Of a DNA stretch of 35,753 bases, positions 1 to 8,240 are shown in pieces. Under the pieces are notes generated by a model, which saw nothing but the letters and a program-made list of their open reading frames with translations, ran no database searches and had not been told where the DNA came from. The position numbers and the translations under genes were made by a program. This DNA comes from Cloacibacillus sp. (GTDB taxonomy: Bacteria; Synergistota; Synergistia; Synergistales; Synergistaceae). The DNA is taken from the NCBI RefSeq assembly GCF_020860125.1, contig NZ_JAJBUX010000042.1, forward strand, positions 1 through 35,753, given 5' to 3'. The stretch's first letter is position 1, and every line of letters starts with the position of its first letter.

Positions 1-31
1 AGTGGTAGCCGGAAGGTCCGTTCACAAATGT

Positions 32-589
32 AAATCGGCGTTTATAAGCACGACTTGCGTCATAAAACGGGGGCCCCGAATCCTCACCGTATGAAGATAC
101 GGTTCCGGTATCGGAGCCCCCATTTTATTTAGCAACTCGCACTTCTAAACGCCGATTTATCTTCGAGTGGGAAAAAGAGATAAACAGCGATTCATCTTCG
201 ATAGTGGAAACAGTATATCGCGATTTATCTTTTGTCCTTGTAGCCTCCCTCTCCGAGGGAGGTGTCGGCCGCCTGCTTTTGGCGGCTGACGGAAGGAGTG
301 TTGCTCTGTATGGCGCGGAAACCGCGCCATACAGAGCCCGCGGCAAAAGCCGCGGGAGAACCTAAGGTCAAAACTCCCTCACCCCGCTTCGTGGGGAGCT
401 CCCTCAGAGAGGGCGCCAAAATCTTTGGTAAACCGCTATTTATCTCTTTTCCTACCCGAAGGAAATCAGCGTTTAGAAGTGCGAGTTGCTAAATAAAACT
501 GGGGCCCCGATACCGGAACCGTATCTTTATACGGTGAGGATTCGGGGCCCCAGTTTTATGACGCAAATCGTGCTTATAAACGCTGATTT
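32..589. repeat. Palindromic intergenic repeat element, complete copy
   Basis: This stretch holds no credible gene. It is a large imperfect palindrome centred near 320, where 303-318 and 322-337 form a perfect 16-bp stem around AAA. The outer arms are two inverted 127-nt units (32-158 and 463-589), each itself a long hairpin with an inner GC-rich stem. Smaller hairpins lie between them, such as CCTCCCTC/GAGGGAGG at 244-261 and a GCCGCC/GGCGGC stem at 268-286. A second copy starts at 35465 in the same orientation. The right end touches the livF stop codon, so read from the minus strand the GGGGCCCC stem followed by TTTTATT could terminate the liv operon. I see it as a non-autonomous mobile-type or structured repeat; its mobilising enzyme is not in the window. 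Confidence 0.85.
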
Positions 590-1303
590 TTACATGCCCA
601 TGTAGGCTCTGCGCACCTCATCCGAATCGAGGAGCTCCTGCGAGGTGCCTTTGTGGACGACGCGCCCCGTTTGGAGGACGTAGCCGCGGTCGGCGATCTC
701 CAGCGCCTCCTGTACCATCTGTTCGACGAGCAGGACGGTGACGCCGCGTTTTCTTATCTCGGCGACGGCCTCGAGGACTCTCTCCACGAGGCTGGGCTGG
801 AGCCCGAGCGAAAGTTCGTCGAGCATTATCAGCTTCGGACGGGACATGAGGCCGCGCGCGATGGCGCACATCTGCTGTTCGCCGCCGCTCATCGTCTCCG
901 CGGTCTGGCCGGAGCGGCTTTTGAGTATCGGGAACAGTTCGTACATTTCGTCGAGGCGTTCGGCGACGACATTTTTATCGGTGACGCTGAAGGCCCCAAG
1001 CTCAAGGTTTTCGCGCACGGTGAGTTTGGAGAAGAGCCTGCGCCCCTCGGGGACGTAGCTGAGCCCCAATTTTATGCTTTTGGAGGCGGGCATCTTCGTG
1101 ATGTCGCCGCCGTCAAAGGTTATGGTTCCGGCGGTCGGGTGCATAAGGCCCGCGACGGTGCGCATGAGCGTGGACTTCCCCGCCCCGTTCGCGCCGAGAA
1201 TGGCCACGATCTCGCCCTCGTTCACATGCAGCGAGATGCCGTGGATGACGGAGACCTGGTCGTAGGCGCAGTGTATGTCTTTAACTTCAAGCATCGCCGC
1301 CAT
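590..1303 (-). CDS. livF: LIV-type amino-acid ABC transporter ATP-binding protein LivF
   Basis: This is the second ATPase of a branched-chain/hydrophobic amino-acid importer and acts at the cytoplasmic face of the LivHM permease. The 237-residue product has a Walker A (GANGAGKST, about residues 36-44), the signature MSGGEQQM, and a Walker B followed by the catalytic Glu (LIMLDE). Length and order match the LivF family. The ATG shares one base with the livG stop (TAATG), and AGGAGG lies just upstream, so the two are translationally coupled. It is the last gene of the operon and its stop abuts the palindromic repeat. Confidence 0.95.
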   Translation of the reverse strand: MAAMLEVKDIHCAYDQVSVIHGISLHVNEGEIVAILGANGAGKSTLMRTVAGLMHPTAGTITFDGGDITKMPASKSIKLGLSYVPEGRRLFSKLTVRENLELGAFSVTDKNVVAERLDEMYELFPILKSRSGQTAETMSGGEQQMCAIARGLMSRPKLIMLDELSLGLQPSLVERVLEAVAEIRKRGVTVLLVEQMVQEALEIADRGYVLQTGRVVHKGTSQELLDSDEVRRAYMGM

Positions 1304-2115
1304 TATATTCCCTCCTCGCGCAAAGTCACCTGTTCGCTCTCAGCGTGAACATCTGAATTTTCCTCGGGGACCTCCGCCTTATGTTCGTTGAGCCGTTTGC
1401 TGAATTTTTCGCCGAAGTAGGCGGTGATGACGATGGGATCTTTGACGATCTGCGCCGGCGCGCCCTCGGCGATTTTTTTGCCGCTCGCGAGGACGACTAT
1501 CTTGTCGGCGATAGGCATGATGACTTCCATTATGTGTTCGACCATAAGGATGGTGACGCCCTCTTCACGCAGGCGGACGATGACTTCGACCATCTCTTTG
1601 ACCTCCGTGGAGGTAAGGCCGGCCACGGCCTCGTCGAGCAGCAGCAGCTCGGGCTCGGTGGCAAGAGCGCGCGCGACTTCGAGCCGCTTTTTGTTGCCGA
1701 TGGTCAGCCCTCCCGCGAGACGGCAGCGGTGTTCGCCGAGGAAGCAGAGCTCCAGGCAGCGCTCGGCGATCTCTTTGGCCTTGGCGCTGTCGCCGGTGCG
1801 CATGTAGGCCCCCACGAGGATGTTTTCAAATACGGTCATCTCTTTGAGCGGGCGCACTACCTGGAAGGTGCGCGCGACGCCGCGGCGCGCCATTTTGTAG
1901 GCCGGCAGGTCGGTGACGTCTTCGCCTTTGAAGAATACTTTTCCCGCCGTGGGGGTGTAGAGCCCCGCGACGCAGTTAAAGAGGGTCGTCTTTCCCGCGC
2001 CGTTGGGGCCGATGAGGCCGACGATGGTCCCCTTTTCAACGTCGAAAGAGACGTCGCTGTTGGCGAGCAGCGAACCGAATTTCATTGTCAGGTCTCTCAC
2101 TTCAAGCAGAGCCAT
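1303..2115 (-). CDS. livG: LIV-type amino-acid ABC transporter ATP-binding protein LivG
   Basis: This is the first ATPase of the importer. It shows Walker A GPNGAGKTT, a family-variant signature (LTIGNKKRLE in place of LSGGQ) and Walker B with the catalytic Glu (LLLLDE). The C-terminus has an extra acidic tail of roughly 25 residues beyond the usual LivG end. I chose the ATG at 2115 because it overlaps the livM stop as TGATG and has AGGAGG about ten bases upstream. An in-frame GTG at 2121 would add two residues but sits too close to that ribosome site. Confidence 0.94.
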   Translation of the reverse strand: MALLEVRDLTMKFGSLLANSDVSFDVEKGTIVGLIGPNGAGKTTLFNCVAGLYTPTAGKVFFKGEDVTDLPAYKMARRGVARTFQVVRPLKEMTVFENILVGAYMRTGDSAKAKEIAERCLELCFLGEHRCRLAGGLTIGNKKRLEVARALATEPELLLLDEAVAGLTSTEVKEMVEVIVRLREEGVTILMVEHIMEVIMPIADKIVVLASGKKIAEGAPAQIVKDPIVITAYFGEKFSKRLNEHKAEVPEENSDVHAESEQVTLREEGI

Positions 2116-3113
2116 CAGCACTTCGCCTCCTCTTTTTTATCCGCGTCGGGGCTTTTCCTGAAGTAGGAGAGCAGCCCCATGATGCCGCGCGGTTCTTTTA
2201 TCATCACGATGATGATTATTATGCCGAATATTATCAGGTCTATTCCCGCGCCGAGGTGCGAGAGGTAGGCCCTGGTGTATTCCTGCAGCGGGATGAGCAC
2301 GAGGGCGCCGAGGAAGGGCCCCCAGAAGGTGCCGATGCCGCCCAGTATCGTTATGAGCACGAATTTCATCGACATGTCGAGCGACATGACCATCGGCGGG
2401 TCCACGCGGTAGTTGTACTGCGCGAAGAAGGCGCCGCAGAGGGCCGCCAGCGCCGCTGAGAGGGCCATCGCGCCGAGTTTGACGAAGGTGCTGTTGACGC
2501 CGAGGGATTCGGCGGTCTCCTGTCCTTCGCGCACGGCGAGCAGGTAGTAGCCCATGCGGTTTTTCTCTATCCAGCGCACGATACCGTAGACGAGGACGAA
2601 TATCGCCAGCGCCCCGAGGTAGTAGCCGGTCTTGGTGTCCGACCAGGAGAAGTTTTTCCAGCCGTCGGGCAGGATCGGATAGTCAAGGCCGAGCGCGCCG
2701 CCGACGGCGTCCCAGATCATGAAGAGGCGGTTGAATATCTCCACGATGGCGAAGGTCGCGATGGCGAAGTAGTGGCCCTTGAGCCGGAAGCAGGGATAGC
2801 TGATGAGGATGGAGACGACCGCCGCGGCGAGCATTCCGAGCGGCGCGCCGTACCAGGGCAGCGAGCCGAAGGTTACGACCGCGAGGCCGGCTCCGTAGGC
2901 CCCGATCCCGAAGAATACGGAGTGGCCGAAGGAGACCTGTCCGCCGTAGCCGCTGATGATGTTCCAGGACTGCGCCATGGCGGCGTAGAGCAGAACCATC
3001 GTCGCCACGTGCCCGAAGAAGGAGGAGCCGCCGATAAGCCCAGGGATACAGGGCAGTATTAATGCCGCGATGATGAAACCGTACCAGAGTTTATCCTTTT
3101 TATTTAGCCGCAT
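2115..3113 (-). CDS. livM: LIV-type amino-acid ABC transporter permease LivM
   Basis: This is an inner-membrane permease subunit that pairs with LivH to form the translocation channel. The protein has about eight to nine hydrophobic segments and the family motif around SGYGGQVSFGHSVFFGIGAY near residue 60. A lysine-rich cytoplasmic tail ends the protein. The ATG at 3113 lies five bases after the livH stop. GTG codons at 3125 and 3122 are alternative starts that would overlap livH, and the ribosome site is weak for all of them. The 3' end overlaps livG by one base. Confidence 0.94.
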   Translation of the reverse strand: MRLNKKDKLWYGFIIAALILPCIPGLIGGSSFFGHVATMVLLYAAMAQSWNIISGYGGQVSFGHSVFFGIGAYGAGLAVVTFGSLPWYGAPLGMLAAAVVSILISYPCFRLKGHYFAIATFAIVEIFNRLFMIWDAVGGALGLDYPILPDGWKNFSWSDTKTGYYLGALAIFVLVYGIVRWIEKNRMGYYLLAVREGQETAESLGVNSTFVKLGAMALSAALAALCGAFFAQYNYRVDPPMVMSLDMSMKFVLITILGGIGTFWGPFLGALVLIPLQEYTRAYLSHLGAGIDLIIFGIIIIIVMIKEPRGIMGLLSYFRKSPDADKKEEAKC

Positions 3114-3118
3114 AGCCG

Positions 3119-3979
3119 TCACCACCCGAAGAGGCCCTTGGGGCGCACAAGTATAACGATCAGATATATCGCGAAGACGGCGACATATTTGAGGACCGCG
3201 GCGACGTAGAAGCCGGTGAAGGATTCGACGAGGCCGATGAGCAGCGCGGCAAAGAGCGCGCCCGGTATGCTGCCGAAGCCGCCGAGGGCGACGACGACGA
3301 AGGCGATAAGGCTAAAGAGGCTGCCGACCTCGGGATGGACCGCGAGATAGGTGGTCATCAGGCCGCCGGCGATGCCGACGCAGGCCCCGCCGATGCCAAA
3401 GACGAGCAGGTATATTTTTTCCGTATCGATACCCATGAGTTCCGCCGCCTCTTTGTCCATCGCGGTGGCCTGTATAGCCCAGCCGAGGCGGGTCCTCTTT
3501 ATAAGCCAGTAGACGACGGCGAGCACCACGAGGGCGAAGATGCCGGTGACGAGCTGGGGAACGGAGACGATGGCCCCTCCGACCTCAAAGGTCTTTCCGT
3601 CAAGGATGGTGCCGGAGAGCAGACGGAAGTTCGGCGAGAAGCGGTTCATGCAGAAGTTTTTGAGGAGCATCGAGAGGCCGAAGGTGGCGAGCAGCGGCGC
3701 CATCGCCGCCTTGCCGAGGCTTCTTTTGATAATCCATTTGTATGTGAGCCCTCCCATAATGAATAGGAAGATTCCGGCCGCAACCCAGGTAAAGAGCGGA
3801 TCTATCCCCAGTATGAAGCCCATCCAGTAGCAGATGTACATCGCCACCATGAGGAACTCTCCGTGGGCAAAGTTGATAACGTCCATTACGCCCCATATCA
3901 TGCTGAGGCCGGCGACGACGAGAGCGTAAAGCAGACCGCTCAAGATACCGTCGATCAGGACCTGCAGAAAATTGCTCAT
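3119..3979 (-). CDS. livH: LIV-type amino-acid ABC transporter permease LivH
   Basis: This is the partner permease of LivM, an inner-membrane protein of 286 residues with about eight hydrophobic helices. The N-terminal motif GLSMIWGVMDVINFAHGEF is characteristic of LivH. AAGGAGG lies seven bases before the ATG. The gene is separated from livK by about 220 bases that hold an intrinsic terminator and a structured repeat, so the permease-ATPase genes may be transcribed at a lower level than the binding protein. Confidence 0.95.
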   Translation of the reverse strand: MSNFLQVLIDGILSGLLYALVVAGLSMIWGVMDVINFAHGEFLMVAMYICYWMGFILGIDPLFTWVAAGIFLFIMGGLTYKWIIKRSLGKAAMAPLLATFGLSMLLKNFCMNRFSPNFRLLSGTILDGKTFEVGGAIVSVPQLVTGIFALVVLAVVYWLIKRTRLGWAIQATAMDKEAAELMGIDTEKIYLLVFGIGGACVGIAGGLMTTYLAVHPEVGSLFSLIAFVVVALGGFGSIPGALFAALLIGLVESFTGFYVAAVLKYVAVFAIYLIVILVRPKGLFGW

Positions 3980-3995
3980 GCAACGACCTCCTTAG

Positions 3996-4024
3996 TAAAA
4001 AGGCGGGGCTATAGGCGCCCCGCC
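3996..4024 (-). terminator. Intrinsic terminator between livK and livH
   Basis: Read on the minus strand, a GGCGGGG/CCCCGCC stem (4018-4024 with 4002-4008) closes a nine-base loop and is followed at once by a run of five U. It ends a few bases before the livH ribosome site. Placed after the binding-protein gene, it probably acts as a leaky terminator. Confidence 0.75.
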
Positions 4025-4075
4025 GGAAGGCTACTATAATGTCTGATTAACGTGTGAAAAAACCTGAGAGCCTGT

Positions 4076-4199
4076 CCACTGATTAGATGTGCCGACCGCT
4101 AAGCTGGCAGGCTTCGCACGGAGCGCAGGCGTATATCAATACGTTGGAGCTTCGGGCAAAGCCTGTCCGCGACGCGGATGGCGCATCTAACCTGCAGCG
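4076..4199. repeat. Structured 122-124 nt intergenic repeat, copy 1
   Basis: This matches the sequence at 12353-12474. Shared blocks include CCACTGATTAGATGTG at the start, a core GGCGTATATnAATACGTTGGAGC, and GCCTGTCCGnGACGC. The ends are inverted repeats of each other and the core holds a CGTAT/ATACG hairpin. The internal stem is GGCTTCGC against GGCAAAGCC here and GGCCCCGC against GGCGGGGCC in the other copy, so paired bases have changed together. It lies inside the liv operon, between the livK stop and the terminator. Confidence 0.75.
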
Positions 4200-4202
4200 C
4201 TT

Positions 4203-5468
4203 TTACCTCTTGTCCCAGGGCTTCATCGGGACGACAGGCTCGGAGTCTTTGTACTTAAGCGGGAATACGGTGTTGTATTTCTGTTCGTCAAGCTGTGTGA
4301 TGACGGAGAGCGCCTTGACGTTCTGACCGTCGGGGCCGAACTTCACGCTGCCGCTCAGCGACATGACGGAGGGGAATTCGTCGGTCTGGATTATTTTGAG
4401 GACCTTCTCCGTGTCGGGGCTGCCCGCCTTCTCTATCGCCTGGGCGAGGACCATCAGCATGACCGCCTCCTGGATGGAGTCGCTGTCGAAGGGCTGGTTG
4501 CTTCTCGGCGTGTAGTATTTGTCCTGGATTTTGATTGCTTCGGGCATGAACTGTTTCGCGAGTTCAGGCGAGTAGCCCATGCCGCCCATGAAGTAATTTC
4601 CGTTGGAACCGAGCTCTTTCTGTACCGCGGGGTTCTGGTAGCCGGTGCAGTAGTTGAGGGCGATCTTCGGGAGCCAGTTGACCTGCTTCATGGTGCGTAC
4701 CCACAGCGAGTAGTCGCCGCCGAGCGCCGCACCGAATACGGCGTCGGGGTTGGCCGATTTGAGTTTCTGGACTTCGCTGTTGAGGTTCGTCGCGCCGTTG
4801 TTGAAGGGGACGTCGGCCACTACTTTAAGGTCGATTTTTTTGGCCGCTTTGCGCGCCTCGTCGGCGGCGTGCTTGCCGAATTCGGTGTTTTCATAGATGA
4901 GGCCGAGGGTCTTTATACCGGCCTTCTTTTCCTTATTAAGGTATTCGATGTAATCGACGAATTCAACGGATTCGATGGCGTCCGTCGGGGCGTGGCGGAA
5001 GAAATACTTGTATCCGCGCTCGGTGAGGGCCGCGGAGCTCGAGCAGCCGCACATGAAGATCTTCTTCGCGCGTTCGGCGACGGCGCTGGCCGGTTTGGTG
5101 GCGGCGCTGTTGTAGCTGCCGATGATCGCAAAGACTTTTTCCTGATTGTAGAGGCGTTCGGCCTCGGATTTAGCCACGTCAGGCTTGCCCTGATGGTCGG
5201 CGGGAACGATCTTGATGACGTACTTGCCGCCGAGAAGGCCCTCTCCCGCCGCGAGAGAGGCGTTGATGTCGGGATTTTTCTTGTTGATGACGTCGGCCGC
5301 CACGAGGACGGAGTTCACGCAGTTCTGTCCGGAGACCGCCGCGGGGCCGGTCAGCGGGAAGAGAGCGCCGATTTTGATCTCTTCGGCGGCAAGGGCCGCC
5401 GTCGAGGCGAAGAGGGCGGTGCAAAGAACCAACATAACGACAACTGTGGTGCGCTTACTTAGTTTCAT
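4203..5468 (-). CDS. livK: LIV-type ABC transporter periplasmic amino-acid-binding protein
   Basis: This is the extracytoplasmic receptor that delivers a branched-chain or related amino acid to LivHMGF. The 421-residue product begins with a signal peptide (basic MKLSKR, hydrophobic core, cleavage after about ALA at residue 28). It is followed by the type I periplasmic-binding fold of this family, starting EEIKIGALFPLTGPAA. GGGAGG lies eleven bases before the ATG. It is the first gene after a strong promoter, as expected for the most abundant component. Ligand specificity cannot be read from the sequence. Confidence 0.94.
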   Translation of the reverse strand: MKLSKRTTVVVMLVLCTALFASTAALAAEEIKIGALFPLTGPAAVSGQNCVNSVLVAADVINKKNPDINASLAAGEGLLGGKYVIKIVPADHQGKPDVAKSEAERLYNQEKVFAIIGSYNSAATKPASAVAERAKKIFMCGCSSSAALTERGYKYFFRHAPTDAIESVEFVDYIEYLNKEKKAGIKTLGLIYENTEFGKHAADEARKAAKKIDLKVVADVPFNNGATNLNSEVQKLKSANPDAVFGAALGGDYSLWVRTMKQVNWLPKIALNYCTGYQNPAVQKELGSNGNYFMGGMGYSPELAKQFMPEAIKIQDKYYTPRSNQPFDSDSIQEAVMLMVLAQAIEKAGSPDTEKVLKIIQTDEFPSVMSLSGSVKFGPDGQNVKALSVITQLDEQKYNTVFPLKYKDSEPVVPMKPWDKR

Positions 5469-5519
5469 GATACATCTACCTCCCTTTTTTTAGAACAAAA
5501 TATTTTTGCTCTGCTCAAT

Positions 5520-5547
5520 ATTATACTATTTTGTGACATAGAGTCAA
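5520..5547 (-). promoter_or_regulatory. Sigma-70-type promoter for the liv operon
   Basis: On the minus strand TTGACT (5542-5547) and a perfect TATAAT (5520-5525) are spaced by 16 bases. They lie about 50 bases upstream of the livK ATG, in an AT-rich region divergent from the purine operon promoter. Confidence 0.75.
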
Positions 5548-5581
5548 TTTTTTGTCCGCATTTTTCTGAAATGACACTACA

Positions 5582-5610
5582 TTGACATTTACTGATATGA
5601 GCGTTATATT
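5582..5610 (+). promoter_or_regulatory. Sigma-70-type promoter for the purine operon
   Basis: TTGACA (5582-5587), a 17-base spacer and TATATT (5605-5610) form a near-consensus promoter. Transcription would start near 5617, leaving a leader of about 60 bases before purS. The leader is too short for a purine riboswitch and I see no terminator-type hairpin in it. Confidence 0.8.
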
Positions 5611-5677
5611 CTTAACATCACCGTGGACAATTCCACACAATAAAATCAAATAAACATCTCAAGGAGGATGTTATTCT

Positions 5678-5929
5678 ATGATTTTCCATGCAGAGGCCGT
5701 TATCACCCCGCGCGAAGGAGTTCTGGACACACAGGGCAAGGCTGTAGAGAAGACGCTGACCCATCTCGGCTATGAGGGCTTGGGCGAAGTGCGCGTCGGA
5801 CGCATCGTTACAATGCGGCTTGAGGCCAAGGACGGCGACGCGGCGGCGGAAGCTGTGAAAAATATGTGCCAGGATCTTCTGGCCAACGATCTGATAGAGA
5901 CCTACACGATATCGGTTCGGGAAGCGTAA
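5678..5929 (+). CDS. purS: Phosphoribosylformylglycinamidine synthase subunit PurS
   Basis: This is the small structural subunit of the three-part FGAM synthase PurSQL, which converts FGAR, ATP and glutamine to FGAM in purine synthesis. It has 83 residues, the usual PurS length, with the typical start FHAEAVITPREGVLDTQG. AAGGAGG lies ten bases before the ATG. It is the first gene of the operon, with purQ starting two bases after its stop. Confidence 0.95.
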   Translation: MIFHAEAVITPREGVLDTQGKAVEKTLTHLGYEGLGEVRVGRIVTMRLEAKDGDAAAEAVKNMCQDLLANDLIETYTISVREA

Positions 5930-5931
5930 CG

Positions 5932-6645
5932 ATGAGAACCGCCGTTGTCGTTTTTCCCGGAAGCAACTGCGACCGCGACGTTCAGCGCGCAGTTGCCGAA
6001 ACATTAAAGACACCAGTGGATATGGTCTGGCATGAGGAGCGTGAATTCGCCTCGCAGCCGGATCTCGTCATTCTCCCCGGAGGTTTTTCATACGGGGACT
6101 ATCTGCGCTCCGGCGCGATGGCCGCGCGTTCGCCGATCATCGAAGCGGTGCGGAGACACGCGGAAGCGGGAAAGCTCCTGCTCGGCATCTGCAACGGCTT
6201 CCAGGTGCTGACGGAGACGAAGCTCCTGCCCGGAGCCCTGCTGGCGAACACCAGCACCACTTTCCTCTGTAAAAAATGCTGGATGCGCGTTGAGCGCACC
6301 GACAACCGCTTCACCTCCGGCTTCAAGAAGGGCGATATCGTCCAGTATCCGATCGCGCACCACGAGGGACTCTATTTCCTCCCCGATAAGGAGCTTCGCG
6401 AGCTCAAGGAGTCGGGACGGGTGGTATTCCGCTACGCCGACCCGCAGACTGGCGAGGCGGGCGCGGAGTACGCGCCGAACGGCGCGCTGAACGGCATCGC
6501 CGGCATTTGTAATAAGGAAGGAAATATCCTCGGCCTGATGCCGCACCCTGAGCGCGCGACGGTCGCACATCTCAACGGCGGTTCCGACGGCGGAGATTTC
6601 TGGCGTTCGATCGCACAAGATTTTGCAAAGAGGGGTGCACTCTAA
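5932..6645 (+). CDS. purQ: Phosphoribosylformylglycinamidine synthase, glutaminase subunit PurQ
   Basis: This class I glutamine amidotransferase subunit supplies ammonia to PurL. Its nucleophile is the Cys of LLGICNGFQVL, and the His-Glu pair is in MPHPERA near the C-terminus. The 237-residue length is normal. The ATG at 5932 opens the conserved TAVVVFPGSNCDRD start; longer in-frame extensions would run into purS. The stop shares a base with the purL ATG (TAATG). Confidence 0.95.
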   Translation: MRTAVVVFPGSNCDRDVQRAVAETLKTPVDMVWHEEREFASQPDLVILPGGFSYGDYLRSGAMAARSPIIEAVRRHAEAGKLLLGICNGFQVLTETKLLPGALLANTSTTFLCKKCWMRVERTDNRFTSGFKKGDIVQYPIAHHEGLYFLPDKELRELKESGRVVFRYADPQTGEAGAEYAPNGALNGIAGICNKEGNILGLMPHPERATVAHLNGGSDGGDFWRSIAQDFAKRGAL

Positions 6646-8240
6646 TGGGTTTTCGTGAAGTTGGACTCTCGGAGTCGGAATATAAGAGGATAATAGAGCT
6701 GCTCGGCCGCGAGCCGAACGATCTTGAGCTGGAGCTTATCGGCGTCATGTGGTCCGAGCATTGCAGTTATAAGTCGACGCGGCCTCTGCTCCGCACCTTC
6801 CCCTCCAAGGGGAAGTATGTGCTTCAGGGGCAGGGGGAAAATGCCGGCGTCGTCGATATGGGCGAGGGCTGGGGCTTTGCCTTTAAGGTAGAGAGCCACA
6901 ACCACCCCTCCGCGGTCGCGCCCTTCCAGGGAGCGGCGACGGGAGTCGGCGGCATCATCCGCGACATCATCGCGATGGGCGCCCGCCCCTCGGTCTCGAT
7001 GGACGGCCTTTTCTTCGGCGACGCCTCGCAGCAGAAGACGCGCAACCTCGCCAAGGGCATCGTCGAGGGTATCGGCTCTTACGGCAACGCGGTAGGCGTG
7101 CCGATCGTCGGCGGTAAGACCTTTTATTCGCCCTGCTATAACGACAACCCGCTCGTCAACGCCTTCAGCGCCGGTTTCGTGCGCCTGGACAAGATGGCGA
7201 GCTCACAGACGGCCAAACCCGGAGATTACGCGGTACTGCTCGGCTCAAAGACGGGGCGCGACGGCATCGCCGGAGCCTCCTTCGCCTCGCGTGAACTCGA
7301 CGAGGATTCCAAGGCCAGCAAGCCCCAGATACAGATAGGCGACCCCTTTGAGGAAAAGCTCCTCATCGAGTGCTGCATGGACCTGCTCGACAAGAAGCTC
7401 ATCGCCTCGATGCAGGATATGGGCGCGGCGGGCATCCTCTCGTCGTCAAGCAAGATCGCCCATAAGAGCGGCTGCGGCATCGATATTCAGGTCGAAAAGA
7501 TCCCCCTGCGCGAAGCGGACATGCTTCCCTGGGAGATTTTCCTCTCCGAGTCGCAGGAACGTATGCTCCTGATCGTCGAAGAGGAGAAGCTGGAGCCGGT
7601 CTTCGCGATGGCGAAGCACTACGGCCTGGACTGCGCGATCGTCGGCGAGATGACGGACAGCAAACGCTACCGCGTCTATAAGAACGGCGTGCTGGAGGCG
7701 GAGCTGCCGACTTCGATACTGGGAGACACGCCGGAGATCCTCTGGCCGGCCGCCGAGCCGAAGGACCTGCCCGCACGGCAGGCCGTCGAGCTTTCAAAGC
7801 TAGCGAGCGCCGATCCCGCGAAGGATCTTCTCGAGATGCTCTCCTGCCCCAACGGACACCGCAAGGACGCGATCTGGGAGCAGTACGACTCAATGGTACA
7901 GCTCCACACGATAGCTGGCCCCGGCGAGCCGGCGGCGATCGTCGAGGTTCCCGAGACACACCGCGCCTGCGTCCTCACGATGGAGGCCGAACCCTATAAA
8001 TGCTGGACAGATCCCTACACAGGAGCCTCCGAGGCGATGGCGCTCTCTCTGCGCGGCCTCTGGCTCACGGGCGCGGACGCGCTCGGCATGACGAACTGCC
8101 TCAACTTCGCCTCGCCGGAGGTGCCGGAGAAGTTTTACGAGCTTAAGGAATGCCTGCGCGGGCTCGCGGATACCTGCCGCGCCCTCGACTGCCCCGTCGT
8201 CTCCCGGCAACGTCAGCCTTTACAACGAGACTGCGACTGA
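6645..8240 (+). CDS. purL: FGAM synthase subunit PurL, N-terminal part (frameshifted)
   Basis: This is the ATP-dependent synthetase subunit of PurSQL. The frame contains the conserved start region (LELELIGVMWSEHCSYKSTR), the active-site segment SHNHPSAVAPFQGAATG and the repeated AIRS-like halves. After CPVVS at 8204 the frame leaves the family sequence and stops at 8240. The continuation, starting GNVSLYNET, is intact one base later from 8206. One extra C in the CCC run at 8203-8205 explains this. The joined protein would be about 717 residues, normal for a small-type PurL. Whether the shift is real or a read error cannot be told here. Confidence 0.92.
   Translation: MGFREVGLSESEYKRIIELLGREPNDLELELIGVMWSEHCSYKSTRPLLRTFPSKGKYVLQGQGENAGVVDMGEGWGFAFKVESHNHPSAVAPFQGAATGVGGIIRDIIAMGARPSVSMDGLFFGDASQQKTRNLAKGIVEGIGSYGNAVGVPIVGGKTFYSPCYNDNPLVNAFSAGFVRLDKMASSQTAKPGDYAVLLGSKTGRDGIAGASFASRELDEDSKASKPQIQIGDPFEEKLLIECCMDLLDKKLIASMQDMGAAGILSSSSKIAHKSGCGIDIQVEKIPLREADMLPWEIFLSESQERMLLIVEEEKLEPVFAMAKHYGLDCAIVGEMTDSKRYRVYKNGVLEAELPTSILGDTPEILWPAAEPKDLPARQAVELSKLASADPAKDLLEMLSCPNGHRKDAIWEQYDSMVQLHTIAGPGEPAAIVEVPETHRACVLTMEAEPYKCWTDPYTGASEAMALSLRGLWLTGADALGMTNCLNFASPEVPEKFYELKECLRGLADTCRALDCPVVSRQRQPLQRDCD

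Noticed and set aside
125..492. Short open frames inside the palindromic repeat
   Set aside because: They run through hairpin arms on both strands, lack ribosome sites, and are not kept in the second copy.
5611..5677. Purine riboswitch in the purS leader
   Set aside because: The leader is only about 60 bases and shows no aptamer-like helices or terminator.
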